Shown: positions 18,114 through 26,438 of the stretch, piece after piece
Position numbering within the stretch: the first letter of the stretch is position 1
Layout: the number at the start of each line of letters is the position of its first letter
From: Bacteroidia bacterium Ga0077558
Lineage (GTDB): Bacteria > Bacteroidota > Bacteroidia > Chitinophagales > Chitinophagaceae
NCBI GenBank assembly: GCA_001464625.1
Contig: LNFJ01000035.1
Span: 1 to 41,367, forward strand
Length of the DNA stretch: 41,367 nt
Reading direction: 5' to 3'
Position numbers and translations under genes: made by a program
The notes under the pieces: generated by a model
The model's database searches: none
The model's input: the letters and a program-made list of their open reading frames with translations, nothing else
Told to the model about the DNA's origin: nothing

Positions 18114-19166
18114 CTAATTACAGCTTGAAGCAAACTGCTTATCAATTATTTTTTTTATTTCAATATGAGCACCGGCTCTTTCTTCCCCCAAAAAACTTTT
18201 TACAAAAAATAAATAGGCATAGCCACGGCAGTAATCAATCATCGGCCAGGTGCCAAATAAACCGGGGCTGGCTAGTGTATTCGCCTGTCCGTTAGTACCC
18301 GGTTCAATTACCCAGCTACCAAGTGCATACATATATCCTTCGGCTGATTTAGGAGCATATCTCACCTGTTCTAAACTGTTTTGCATCTTCCGCATTTCTT
18401 CTACCGATTCCTCACTCAAAAACTGAATACCTTTATATTTTCCTTTGTTCAATAGCATGGTCAAAAACTTCATATAGTCATCCGGTGTTGATTGGGCACC
18501 GCCGGATGGATTTTGGGCATTGCCATTCAAATCAGTAAAAGTGGTACGGCGCATCTCCAGCGGATTAAACAATTTTGTTTTGATCAATATATCAAACTTC
18601 TTTTTTGTTAGTACTTCCACTACACGGCCTGCAATGTTCAAACCGATATTACCATACCAAAAATCATTACCCGGATTGGCCCGTATATCACGGGCGGCAA
18701 ATGCATTTACTTCTTCTTCCAGCGTATCAAATTTTTTTCGTTGCAATAATTTTTTTAATCCACCACCTTCATCACTGATGCCTGTCATATGACTTAAACA
18801 TTGGCGAATGGTGATATAGCCTTTAAAGTATTTATCTAATTCAGGAATATAAGTAACTGCCTTATCATCCAGCGATAGTTTTCCTTCGTCCACTAATTTC
18901 ATTATCAATGCGGCGGTTAACCATTTACTGCAACTGGCAATGGGTGCCTGTGTTTTGGAATTAAACTCACCCATTTCTTTTTTATATACCAGCGAATCAT
19001 TTTTCCAGATCATGGCTACCACGTTTGTTCCCAACAATTTCTGTTTGGCTACTAACTCTGTGTCTAATTCTCCCCAATTGTATTGGGCCTTCAACGACTG
19101 CAATTGTAGCAGAAAACCAGCTACCAACAAGACTTTCAGGCAGATAGAACTAATTTTATATGACAT
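18114..19166 (-). CDS. beta-lactamase-family serine hydrolase (class C / PBP4*-like)
   Basis: About 350 residues from the ATG at 19166. I preferred it to an in-frame TTG at 19208 because it starts directly with a signal peptide (to about SLKAQ, residue 28). The nucleophile motif SxxK is 'SCSK' at residues 78-81 and the YxN motif is 'YGN' at 171-173, followed by the family's 'GGAQSTPDDYMKFLTMLLN'. Periplasmic or secreted; it could be an esterase, D-amino peptidase or penicillin-binding-like enzyme. The substrate cannot be read from sequence. Confidence 0.88.
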   Translation of the reverse strand: MSYKISSICLKVLLVAGFLLQLQSLKAQYNWGELDTELVAKQKLLGTNVVAMIWKNDSLVYKKEMGEFNSKTQAPIASCSKWLTAALIMKLVDEGKLSLDDKAVTYIPELDKYFKGYITIRQCLSHMTGISDEGGGLKKLLQRKKFDTLEEEVNAFAARDIRANPGNDFWYGNIGLNIAGRVVEVLTKKKFDILIKTKLFNPLEMRRTTFTDLNGNAQNPSGGAQSTPDDYMKFLTMLLNKGKYKGIQFLSEESVEEMRKMQNSLEQVRYAPKSAEGYMYALGSWVIEPGTNGQANTLASPGLFGTWPMIDYCRGYAYLFFVKSFLGEERAGAHIEIKKIIDKQFASSCN

Positions 19167-19230
19167 TGTTACGGGATTTGAAGAGATGGATAAGTATTTG
19201 CCAAACAAGTTTAAACATAATTAATTAATA

Positions 19231-19313
19231 AACCACAAAGACACGAAGATTACACACAAAATTCACAAAGATACTCTGAGTCCTCTGTGAAAGCTTTCTG
19301 TTCTCTGTGGTAA
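19231..19313. repeat. imperfect palindromic intergenic repeat (CACAAAGA type)
   Basis: The outer arms ACCACAAAGACACGAAG and CTTTCTGTTCTCTGTGGT and the inner arms TTCACAAAGA and TCCTCTGTGAA are mostly complementary, so the 83 bases can fold into a long imperfect hairpin. Repeats of this composition are scattered between genes in many environmental bacteria. It fills the gap between the divergent serine hydrolase and clpB genes and ends 13 bases before the clpB ATG. Confidence 0.6.
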
Positions 19314-19325
19314 AATCATAAACGT

Positions 19326-21935
19326 ATGAACTTAGGAAATTTTACTATAAAAGCCGCCGAAGCATTTCAGCAGGCCCAGCAATTAGCATTTAATTCGCAA
19401 AGTCCGAATATTGAGACCGAGCATATTTTAAAAGCGTTGCTTGAACAGCAGGATTCGCCGGTGGATTATTTATTGAAAAAAAATAATGTAACCGTTAACC
19501 TCGTTGATTCAAAACTGGATGAGTTACTTGGCAAATTACCCAAATCATCTGGAGAAGGCGGACAACAAATTAGCCGGGATGCAAACAGCGTTGTATTAAG
19601 AAGTGGTGCTGCATTAAAACAATTCAACGATGAATTTGTAACACCGGAGCATTTGCTATTGGCCATTGTGCAGGGAAAAGATTCCGCTGCAAAATTATTG
19701 AAGGATGCAGGCCTTACGGAAAAAGGATTGATAACAGCCATCAAAGAATTGCGAAAAGGGGATACCGTTACTTCACAAACACAGTCACAGGAATATAATG
19801 CACTAAATAAGTATGCAAAGAATTTGAACGAACTGGCCCGGCAGGGAAAATTGGATCCGGTGATTGGGCGGGATGAAGAAATAAGAAGAACCTTACATAT
19901 ACTTTCCCGCAGAACAAAGAACAACCCGATACTGGTTGGTGAGCCCGGCGTTGGTAAAACTGCCATTGCCGAAGGCATAGCACACCGTATAGTAAATGGG
20001 GATGTGCCGGAGAATTTGAAATCAAAAATTATTTATGCATTGGATATGGGCTTGCTGATAGCCGGTGCAAAATATAAAGGAGAATTTGAAGAACGTTTGA
20101 AAGGTGTAGTAAAAGAAGTAGCAGGCAGTGATGGAGAAATTATTTTATTCATTGATGAGATACACACCCTGGTTGGTGCAGGTGGCGGCGAAGGCGCCAT
20201 GGATGCAGCCAATATTCTGAAACCTGCACTGGCCAAAGGTGATTTGAGAGCTGTTGGTGCAACAACCTTAAATGAATACCAGAAATTTTTTGAGAAGGAC
20301 AAAGCATTAGAACGTCGTTTCCAAAAAGTAATTATTGATGAACCGAATATTGAAGATGCCATTTCGATTTTGCGTGGATTGAAGGACCGTTACGAAACGC
20401 ATCACCATGTAAGAATAAAGGATGAAGCCATCATAGCGGCAGTTGAATTAAGCAGCCGTTACATTACCGATCGTTTTTTGCCGGATAAAGCAATTGATCT
20501 GATCGACGAAAGTGCAGCAAAACTTCGGTTGGAAATGAACTCTATGCCCGAAGAGCTGGATACATTGGAAAGACAGATACGCCAATTGGAAATTGAACGG
20601 GAAGCTATTAAAAGAGAAAATGATGAAACGAAGCTGCGTACGTTGAATACCGAAATTGCTAACCTCTCCGTAGAAAGAGATACCTATAAAGCCAAATGGA
20701 AACAAGAGAAAGAAGTAGTAGAAAAAGTGCAGGCGGCTAAAGAACAGGTAGAACAATTAAAGCAAGATGCAGAAAGAGCAGAACGGGAAGGTGATTATGG
20801 AAAAGTGGCAGAGATACGGTATGGAAAAGTGCAGGAGCAAGAAAAGCTGATCGTTACATTGACCGAGCAGCTTGCAGCGAACAGCGAGAAGCGTCTCTTA
20901 AAAGAAGAAGTAGATGCAGAAGATATTGCAGAAAGTGTTGCTAAGTCAACCGGCATACCCGTAACAAAGATGTTGCAAAGTGATAAAGAAAAATTATTGC
21001 ACCTCGAAGATCATTTGCATGAAAGAGTAGTGGGACAGGAAGAAGCGATTACTGCTGTGGCTGATGCCATACGTAGAAGCCGTGCAGGTTTGCAAGATCC
21101 GAAGAAGCCGATCGGTTCATTTATTTTCTTAGGAACTACTGGTGTTGGTAAAACAGAATTGGCGAAAGCCCTTGCCGCCTATTTGTTTGATGATGAAAGT
21201 ATGATGACGAGGATCGACATGAGTGAGTACCAGGAAAAACATACCGTATCAAGATTGGTAGGGGCGCCTCCGGGCTATGTGGGGTATGATGAAGGGGGAC
21301 AGTTAACAGAATCCGTTAGAAGAAAACCCTACAGTGTGGTATTGCTTGATGAAATTGAAAAAGCTCATCCGGATGTATGGAATGTATTGCTGCAGGTATT
21401 GGATGATGGCCGCTTAACGGATAATAAAGGGCGGGTGGTGAATTTTAAGAACACTATCATCATCATGACGAGCAATATTGGTAGTCACCTGATACAGGAT
21501 GCATTTGAAGATGTGAAAGAAGATAATGTAGAAGAGGTGACCGATAAAGCAAAGGTGGAAGTGATGAATCTTTTGCGGCAGACCATACGACCCGAGTTTC
21601 TCAATAGGGTGGATGAGATCATTATGTTCCGTCCGCTGATGATGAAAGAGATAAGAGGCATTGTAAAAATTCAGTTGGATAAATTAGTGGAACTGGTAAA
21701 AGACAGCGGTATTGATTTACAATTCAGTGATTATGCCTTAGAGTTTCTATCCGAGCAGGGCTTTGATCCGCAACTGGGTGCAAGACCACTAAAGCGATTG
21801 ATACAAAAGGAAATTGTAAACCAGTTGAGCAAACGAATATTGGCGGGTGATGTAGATAAGAGCCAGCCGGTGCTGGTGGATGTTTTTGACAACACAGTTG
21901 TATTTCGCAACGAAAGTCTTGAAAAGGTAAAATAA
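19326..21935 (+). CDS. clpB: ATP-dependent disaggregase ClpB
   Basis: 869 residues. A hexameric AAA+ chaperone that extracts proteins from aggregates together with DnaK. Clp N-domain repeats occupy about 1-145. The first AAA+ has Walker A 'GEPGVGKT' (205-212) and Walker B 'IILFIDEIHTL'. The coiled-coil middle domain specific to ClpB covers about 405-525, rich in Glu, Lys and Arg. The second AAA+ has 'GTTGVGKT' (603-610), the pore motif 'GAPPGYVGYDEGG' and a C-terminal D2-small domain with 'LGARPLKRLIQKEI'. Length is normal. No CIRCE-like element is seen upstream; the palindromic repeat there occupies the promoter region. Confidence 0.97.
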   Translation: MNLGNFTIKAAEAFQQAQQLAFNSQSPNIETEHILKALLEQQDSPVDYLLKKNNVTVNLVDSKLDELLGKLPKSSGEGGQQISRDANSVVLRSGAALKQFNDEFVTPEHLLLAIVQGKDSAAKLLKDAGLTEKGLITAIKELRKGDTVTSQTQSQEYNALNKYAKNLNELARQGKLDPVIGRDEEIRRTLHILSRRTKNNPILVGEPGVGKTAIAEGIAHRIVNGDVPENLKSKIIYALDMGLLIAGAKYKGEFEERLKGVVKEVAGSDGEIILFIDEIHTLVGAGGGEGAMDAANILKPALAKGDLRAVGATTLNEYQKFFEKDKALERRFQKVIIDEPNIEDAISILRGLKDRYETHHHVRIKDEAIIAAVELSSRYITDRFLPDKAIDLIDESAAKLRLEMNSMPEELDTLERQIRQLEIEREAIKRENDETKLRTLNTEIANLSVERDTYKAKWKQEKEVVEKVQAAKEQVEQLKQDAERAEREGDYGKVAEIRYGKVQEQEKLIVTLTEQLAANSEKRLLKEEVDAEDIAESVAKSTGIPVTKMLQSDKEKLLHLEDHLHERVVGQEEAITAVADAIRRSRAGLQDPKKPIGSFIFLGTTGVGKTELAKALAAYLFDDESMMTRIDMSEYQEKHTVSRLVGAPPGYVGYDEGGQLTESVRRKPYSVVLLDEIEKAHPDVWNVLLQVLDDGRLTDNKGRVVNFKNTIIIMTSNIGSHLIQDAFEDVKEDNVEEVTDKAKVEVMNLLRQTIRPEFLNRVDEIIMFRPLMMKEIRGIVKIQLDKLVELVKDSGIDLQFSDYALEFLSEQGFDPQLGARPLKRLIQKEIVNQLSKRILAGDVDKSQPVLVDVFDNTVVFRNESLEKVK

Positions 21936-21945
21936 AAAGGTGGTG

Positions 21946-21965
21946 CCTGCCTGCCGGTAGGCAGG
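21946..21965. repeat. CCTGCCT/AGGCAGG palindromic motif
   Basis: CCTGCCT and AGGCAGG form a perfect 7-bp stem around GCCGGT, 11 bases after the clpB stop. Short GC-rich palindromes of this sequence are scattered in Bacteroidota intergenic DNA. There is no T-run, so the real terminator is the hairpin at 22004-22031. Confidence 0.45.
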
Positions 21966-22003
21966 TTTAGAAATGAGGCGGCGGAGAAAGTGAAGTAAAA
22001 AGT

Positions 22004-22031
22004 AAAAGCCCTGACGATAGTTGGGGCTTTT
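22004..22031 (+). terminator. rho-independent terminator after clpB
   Basis: AAAAGCCC pairs with GGGCTTTT; the stem continues as TGAC/GTTG with two G-T wobbles to a GATA tetraloop. It is flanked by A and T tracts and separates clpB from the OLD-type ATPase gene. Confidence 0.8.
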
Positions 22032-22070
22032 AAGTTATAAAATTTTACCTTAGATAAATTGAATTATTAT

Positions 22071-23612
22071 ATGTGGGTATCAAGACTTCAAATAACTAAT
22101 TTTAAAGGATTTGTCAACTCTGGATATATTGATTTGTCACAGTCAATAAATGTTTTAGTTGGTGCTAATAATGCTGGAAAATCAACGATACTTCAGGCTG
22201 TCCACTTTTTGCAAGGAAATTTTCTGAGCTTAAGTGATATACGTAAAGGGCAGGGTAGTGCAACAGTGAATTTAAATCTGGAAGGGAACGATTTGGAGAG
22301 ATTTCATCTAAGAAATGTTGGAGTGGCTTTTTCTAACGGTATCGGCGATTTAAATAGATGGTTAAGGATTGAAATGAATGCTGCTGGAAATATTAGTAAG
22401 AAATTTATAAGAAATGACAATCATCCAATTTCCTTTAATGAATTTCTTCCAGTAGAGCCGGGCAACCTCATTTACCCATATCTTTCAAAGCGTAAGGTTG
22501 CTTCATATAATCAATCTATAAATTCTACTATTGTAAATACTGTAAATGGAACTTTAGAAAATTTATCTGCCAAAGTTGATCGATTAAATAATCCTGAACT
22601 CCCTGCTAATAAGGATTATGCCGAATATTGTAATAAAATATTCGGATATATAGTTTCTGCTTCACATTCAGAAGGGGGTAAGAAAGCTGGTTTAACAGTT
22701 GATAATTTTACTCATATCCCACTAGAATCTATGGGAGAAGGTGTACCCAATATGCTAGGTCTTATTTGTGACTTATGTTTAGCTGACAATCAAATATTTT
22801 TAATCGAAGAGATTGAAAATGATATTCATCCACAGGCTTTGAAGGAACTCTTAAATTTAATTCTTGAAAAGTCAGAAACTAATCAATTCATTATATCTAC
22901 ACATTCAAATATTGTTACAAAAATATTGGGGTCGGCTAATGGGGCTAAAATATTTAATGTAACGATGAGCTTTGCTGAAGGAGAAAAAAAGCTTCCCTTT
23001 TCAAAAGTTTCGCTTGTTGGTGACGATCCAGAGAGCCGACGATTAGTTTTAGAGGAATTGGGCTATGAATTTAATGATTATGAGTTGTGGTCAGCATGGC
23101 TTTTCTTTGAGGAATCATCAGCGGAAATTCTTATCAGAGATTATTTTATTCGTTGGTTTGTTCCAGAATTAGCTAATAAACTACGGACATTTTCTTCTAG
23201 AACTGCGTCGGAAGTAGAGCCAAAATTTGAAGATTTTAATCGATTATTTGTTTATCTACATCTTACTAAGGTTTATAGGAATTGTGCTTGGGTTGTAATT
23301 GACGAAGGGAAAGAAGAGGCAGGGATAATAAATAAAATGAAGGAATACTATGTTAAAGATGGATGGAATGAAAATAATTTTAGGCAGCTCTCAAAACATG
23401 ATTTTGAAGAATATTATCCTGCAGAGTTTAAAGATAAATTTGCTGTCATCATGGCTGAAGAAAAGGATAAACGAAGAAATTTAAAAAAGGCGTTATTAGA
23501 TGAAGTTATTGACTGGATAAAAAAGGATGAGGACCAAGCAAAGAAAAAATTCTCAGAAAGTGCAAAGGAAATAATCGAACTTTTAAAAGAAATAAGTAGT
23601 AGTCTAAAGTAA
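22071..23612 (+). CDS. OLD-family-like AAA/ABC ATPase with degenerate TOPRIM-like C-terminus
   Basis: 513 residues from the ATG at 22071 (an in-frame TTG lies at 22059). The N-terminal ATPase is of the SMC/RecF/OLD kind: 'RLQITNFKGF', Walker A 'GANNAGKST' (31-39), signature 'SMGEGVPNMLG' near 220, Walker B with Glu246-Glu247 (FLIEEIEND) and switch His278 (ISTHS). The C-terminal part resembles the OLD TOPRIM nuclease: Glu347/Glu348 (LFFEESSAE), Asp411 (VVIDEGKEE, where DxD is usual) and 'KHDFEEYYP' near 443. OLD proteins such as GajA act in phage defence, but here no UvrD-like partner is adjacent. The DxD is incomplete, so nuclease activity is uncertain. Codon choice looks more AT-rich than clpB, hinting at acquisition. 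Confidence 0.75.
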   Translation: MWVSRLQITNFKGFVNSGYIDLSQSINVLVGANNAGKSTILQAVHFLQGNFLSLSDIRKGQGSATVNLNLEGNDLERFHLRNVGVAFSNGIGDLNRWLRIEMNAAGNISKKFIRNDNHPISFNEFLPVEPGNLIYPYLSKRKVASYNQSINSTIVNTVNGTLENLSAKVDRLNNPELPANKDYAEYCNKIFGYIVSASHSEGGKKAGLTVDNFTHIPLESMGEGVPNMLGLICDLCLADNQIFLIEEIENDIHPQALKELLNLILEKSETNQFIISTHSNIVTKILGSANGAKIFNVTMSFAEGEKKLPFSKVSLVGDDPESRRLVLEELGYEFNDYELWSAWLFFEESSAEILIRDYFIRWFVPELANKLRTFSSRTASEVEPKFEDFNRLFVYLHLTKVYRNCAWVVIDEGKEEAGIINKMKEYYVKDGWNENNFRQLSKHDFEEYYPAEFKDKFAVIMAEEKDKRRNLKKALLDEVIDWIKKDEDQAKKKFSESAKEIIELLKEISSSLK

Positions 23613-23615
23613 TTT

Positions 23616-23700
23616 CAGCTATCCGAAAGCTGTGAAGTTCATGCCAGAACGCTTTGCGAAACTCAGCTGTTAGAAAGCTGCGAAGTTTATACCGGAACGC
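23616..23700. repeat. two tandem 37-base repeats
   Basis: Unit 1 (23616-23652) and unit 2 (23664-23700) begin CAGCT, share GAAAGCTG and GAAGTT and end GAACGC, differing at about eight positions; the period is 48 bases. Each unit starts with a CAGCT...AGCTG inverted repeat. They lie between the ATPase stop and the end of the convergent DUF2846 gene. Confidence 0.7.
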
Positions 23701-23724
23701 CAATTCATATTTCAGAATTACATA

Positions 23725-24279
23725 TCAGGAGGGAGTATAAAACATTGTTTTCTCAAGTTGCTCTATTTTTTTGCCCTTTTCTTTATCCTCTTTATATTTC
23801 TCAAGCCCCCGCTTTATAATGTCCTGCATTTCTGCTTCTTCCCGGCTTAGCTCTTCAGAAGAAAAAGATTCCTGCGACTTTTTGCCCATAAGCTTTAAAA
23901 TTTTCCCCATCCTTTTCTCATTGTCCGGGGTAACGGGGTATAGTTGTACGGCGGCTTTAAGCCCTCCCATTTGTGGTTGTACTTCTACAAAATAAATTTT
24001 GCCGGCTTCCAGTTCTGCTTCTATATAGTCCCTGTTTTCTGATCTTGCCCAAAATAAATGTGGCCCTGGCTGGCATTCATACCGAACATAATTTGTGCCA
24101 TTGCATTTAGCTATCAGGCGGGTACTATCGAAGTAACTGAAATTAATGGCAAAGCCAAGTGATGATATCCTTACAAAATACACCACAGCTTTATCGGCTG
24201 GTGCTGGTGGTACTTGTTGGGCATGTAATATGGTGATGGCAGCAATACAGGCTAACAGCAAAAGACTGACCTTTTTCAT
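23725..24279 (-). CDS. DUF2846-like secreted protein
   Basis: 184 residues with a signal peptide (cleavage about ITILHAQ, residue 21). The centre resembles DUF2846: 'KAVVYFVRISSLGFAINF', then 'YVRYECQPGPHLFWAR' and 'AELEAGKIYFVEVQP'. The family is found on periplasmic or outer-membrane proteins of unknown function. The last 50 residues form a charged helix (SSEELSREEAEMQDIIKRG). Related intergenic repeats lie on both sides of this gene. Confidence 0.6.
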   Translation of the reverse strand: MKKVSLLLLACIAAITILHAQQVPPAPADKAVVYFVRISSLGFAINFSYFDSTRLIAKCNGTNYVRYECQPGPHLFWARSENRDYIEAELEAGKIYFVEVQPQMGGLKAAVQLYPVTPDNEKRMGKILKLMGKKSQESFSSEELSREEAEMQDIIKRGLEKYKEDKEKGKKIEQLEKTMFYTPS

Positions 24280-24323
24280 TTATTTTCTTTTTGGAATGTA
24301 AAATAACTAAATAATCATTTCTG

Positions 24324-24369
24324 CGAAACTGGAAGTTTCGAAGTTGTATTGTATCGCTCAGCTATTCGA
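24324..24369. repeat. diverged relative of the 23616 repeat plus 7-bp hairpin
   Basis: CGAAACT-GGA-AGTTTCG (24324-24340) is a perfect hairpin. Further on, CTCAGCTATTCGAGAA recalls CTCAGCTGTTAGAAAG in the second 23664 repeat, and GCGAAACT also occurs just before that repeat. The similarity is partial but in the same order. Confidence 0.4.
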
Positions 24370-24382
24370 GAAACAAACTGAA

Positions 24383-24862
24383 CTATAATCTCCAGCCAAC
24401 AGAAATACCCGGATACAATAGTAAGTTATTGTATTTGGAGAAAACCGGAGTATAATTCACTCTCCACATTAAACCATATTTTGTATGATGACGATACCCA
24501 ACGGATGGAATTAAAACCGGTGTATATGGGTTATATTCATAGTTATTTATTTTAGAACCCATGTATTCTCTGTCAGCGAAACTAATTCCTAAGCCAGTTT
24601 CTAAGAAGGATTTATCATTGTGCAGTTTAATTAAATATTTAGCACCAGATACTATGGAAGGCTTGTTACCTGAAAGAGGGCTTATGCCAACAAATAAACC
24701 AAGTCCGGGCTTGGTACCTATTTGTCGTTCATAATTAACAGACAAAATACCAAGGCCATTACCGCCTATTTCGCCGTATAGCGTAGTTTTTTTAAATGGT
24801 TGTTGTGCTGCTAATTGAGTAGTAATTGAAATGGCAAGAGCAAAAAGTAATTGCTTTCTCAT
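24383..24862 (-). CDS. small outer-membrane beta-barrel protein
   Basis: 159 residues with a signal peptide (TTQLAAQ, about residue 20). Eight or so amphipathic strands are visible ('LYGEIGGNGLGILSVNYE', 'GLGLFVGISPL', 'LETGLGISFA', 'YGLMWRVNYTPV'), and it ends 'LLYPGISVGWRL'. It looks like the porin-fold/OmpW-like barrels with which Bacteroidota genomes are rich. No function can be given. Confidence 0.65.
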   Translation of the reverse strand: MRKQLLFALAISITTQLAAQQPFKKTTLYGEIGGNGLGILSVNYERQIGTKPGLGLFVGISPLSGNKPSIVSGAKYLIKLHNDKSFLETGLGISFADREYMGSKINNYEYNPYTPVLIPSVGYRHHTKYGLMWRVNYTPVFSKYNNLLLYPGISVGWRL

Positions 24863-25061
24863 AACAGGTAGTTTAAAAAAATGGGAGTAGGTAATTGTAA
24901 CGAACTGGGCTTGTGGTTTATTGCTTTTTAGTTTTGGTTAGTGTAAAATATAAAACGTCGCCAAACGTTTCTTATCTGATACAGAAATAAAAATTTAATC
25001 TTGACTCAACTAAACCTTTTTCCTGGTTATCCGTCCAACCGAAAATTCGAAACCGACAAGT

Positions 25062-26138
25062 ATGAAAAACCTGCAAAAACTTCTCCTCCTAACATTGCCT
25101 TTTTTCGCAGCCTGTACAAAAGATAATGGTGGCGGCAACACTCCTCCGCCTCCCGAAACAATGTACTATCCACCCACAACGGGCACCACCTGGGAAACTA
25201 CCACCATCGCCAGCCTCGGCTGGAAACAAAGCGGTGTACAGCCTTTAAAGGATTACCTGCAACTAAAGAACTCCAAGTCATTTATGATACTGGTAAATGG
25301 CCGTATTGTGATGGAAGAATATTTTGATGGTCATACTTCCACTACTACCTGGCCATGGAATAGTGCCGGCAAAACATTGGCAACAGCCACTACCGGCATT
25401 GCGCAGCAGGAAGGATTGGTAAATATCAATTCAAGTGTATCAACCTATTTAGGTGCGGGGTGGACCAGTGCCCCAATTGCTAAAGAAAACCTCATCACCT
25501 CCCGGCATTTATTAACCATGAGTTCCGGGCTCAATGATGCAAGTAATTTAGTGACCACTGCCAACCTTACTTACCTGGCTGATGCAGGTACCCGTTGGAG
25601 TTACCACAATGTGTTTCAAAAGTTGATGGATGTGGTGGCAGCAGCCAGCGGACAGACTTTTGAAACGTATTTCAATGCCAAACTAAAAAACAAGTTAGGC
25701 ATGGATGGCTTTTGGAACAATGGTATCATCTTTAAAATATACAACAGCAATACCCGCAGCATGGCCCGTTTTGGTATACTGGCCCTCAACAAAGGGAAAT
25801 GGGAAAACGAACAGGTGCTGAATGAAACATTTTTCAACGAAAGCATCAATACATCACAAAGTATAAATCCTTCTTACGGTTATCTCTGGTGGTTAAATGG
25901 TAAAGGCAGTTATATGTTGCCCGGTAGTCAAACAGTTTTTCCCGGCAACCTTGTGCCGAATGCACCTGCTGATATGTATGCTGCTATGGGTGCCGAAGAT
26001 CAACGCATTTATGTAGTACCCAGTAAAAAAATGGTAGTGATAAGAATGGGCAATGCCTCTGATCCGGCAAATCCAAATTTTGCTTTATCGGGTTTTGATA
26101 ATGAGTTATGGCAAAAAATTAATGCGGTGATTAACTAA
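25062..26138 (+). CDS. lipoprotein serine hydrolase (beta-lactamase / PBP family)
   Basis: 358 residues. A lipoprotein signal ends at FAAC (Cys18), followed by a Gly/Pro-rich linker. The SxxK nucleophile motif is 'SAGK' at 101-104 (in WPWNSAGKTLA) and YxN is 'YHN' (in GTRWSYHNVF). The usual 'LLTMSSGL' lies between them. It belongs to the same broad family as the enzyme at 18114-19166 but is not a close copy. The substrate is unknown. It stands alone with a 199-base upstream gap and no clear terminator. Confidence 0.88.
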   Translation: MKNLQKLLLLTLPFFAACTKDNGGGNTPPPPETMYYPPTTGTTWETTTIASLGWKQSGVQPLKDYLQLKNSKSFMILVNGRIVMEEYFDGHTSTTTWPWNSAGKTLATATTGIAQQEGLVNINSSVSTYLGAGWTSAPIAKENLITSRHLLTMSSGLNDASNLVTTANLTYLADAGTRWSYHNVFQKLMDVVAAASGQTFETYFNAKLKNKLGMDGFWNNGIIFKIYNSNTRSMARFGILALNKGKWENEQVLNETFFNESINTSQSINPSYGYLWWLNGKGSYMLPGSQTVFPGNLVPNAPADMYAAMGAEDQRIYVVPSKKMVVIRMGNASDPANPNFALSGFDNELWQKINAVIN

Positions 26139-26231
26139 TGCCGGATATAGTTTGGGATTTAAGAACTTTCTTACTCTGGAGTTGAATTGCTAACCAACTC
26201 AAACTTCCTTTTTTGTTCTTATTTTTATAAC

Positions 26232-26438
26232 ATGGCTACGCCAAAGAAATTCCGGATGGATAAAACGGCATTCAAAATTCAAACTTTTGAAGAAGCGGAT
26301 GATCACTATGGCCCTTGGGAAAATAAATCAACTGGAGAAAGATTAGATGCAGCTTGTTATCTTATTTGTATGGCGTTCAAAGTAAAGCCTTCTACTAAGC
26401 TCGACAGAACCGTATTTTCAAAACGTAAGCATGGCTGA
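26232..26438 (+). CDS. small conserved protein, possible antitoxin partner of the nucleotidyltransferase
   Basis: 68 residues from the ATG at 26232 (an in-frame TTG lies upstream at 26187). It begins MATPKKFRMDKTAFKIQTF and ends KLDRTVFSKRKHG. It is small, hydrophilic and has no signal peptide. Its end overlaps the nucleotidyltransferase start by 8 bases, so the two are translationally coupled. From memory, small proteins with a similar 'DKTAF...EEADDH...R.DAA' pattern accompany this nucleotidyltransferase group in Bacteroidota. A role as antitoxin or specificity partner is inference. Confidence 0.65.
   Translation: MATPKKFRMDKTAFKIQTFEEADDHYGPWENKSTGERLDAACYLICMAFKVKPSTKLDRTVFSKRKHG

Noticed and set aside
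18104-18295. 63-residue plus-strand frame after the second DUF3857 gene
   Set aside because: It lies over the end of the convergent serine hydrolase gene and has no features of its own.
19466-19978. 170-residue minus-strand open frame inside clpB
   Set aside because: Shadow of a strongly conserved gene; Cys/Ser/Phe-rich composition typical of the complementary strand.
22071-23612. Reading the ATPase as part of a Gabija or two-gene PARIS system
   Set aside because: No UvrD-like helicase and no separate DUF4435 gene is adjacent; the next gene is a convergent DUF2846-like protein.
23616-23700. Possible CRISPR remnant
   Set aside because: Only two diverged units with an 11-base spacer and no cas genes; repeat and spacer sizes do not fit.
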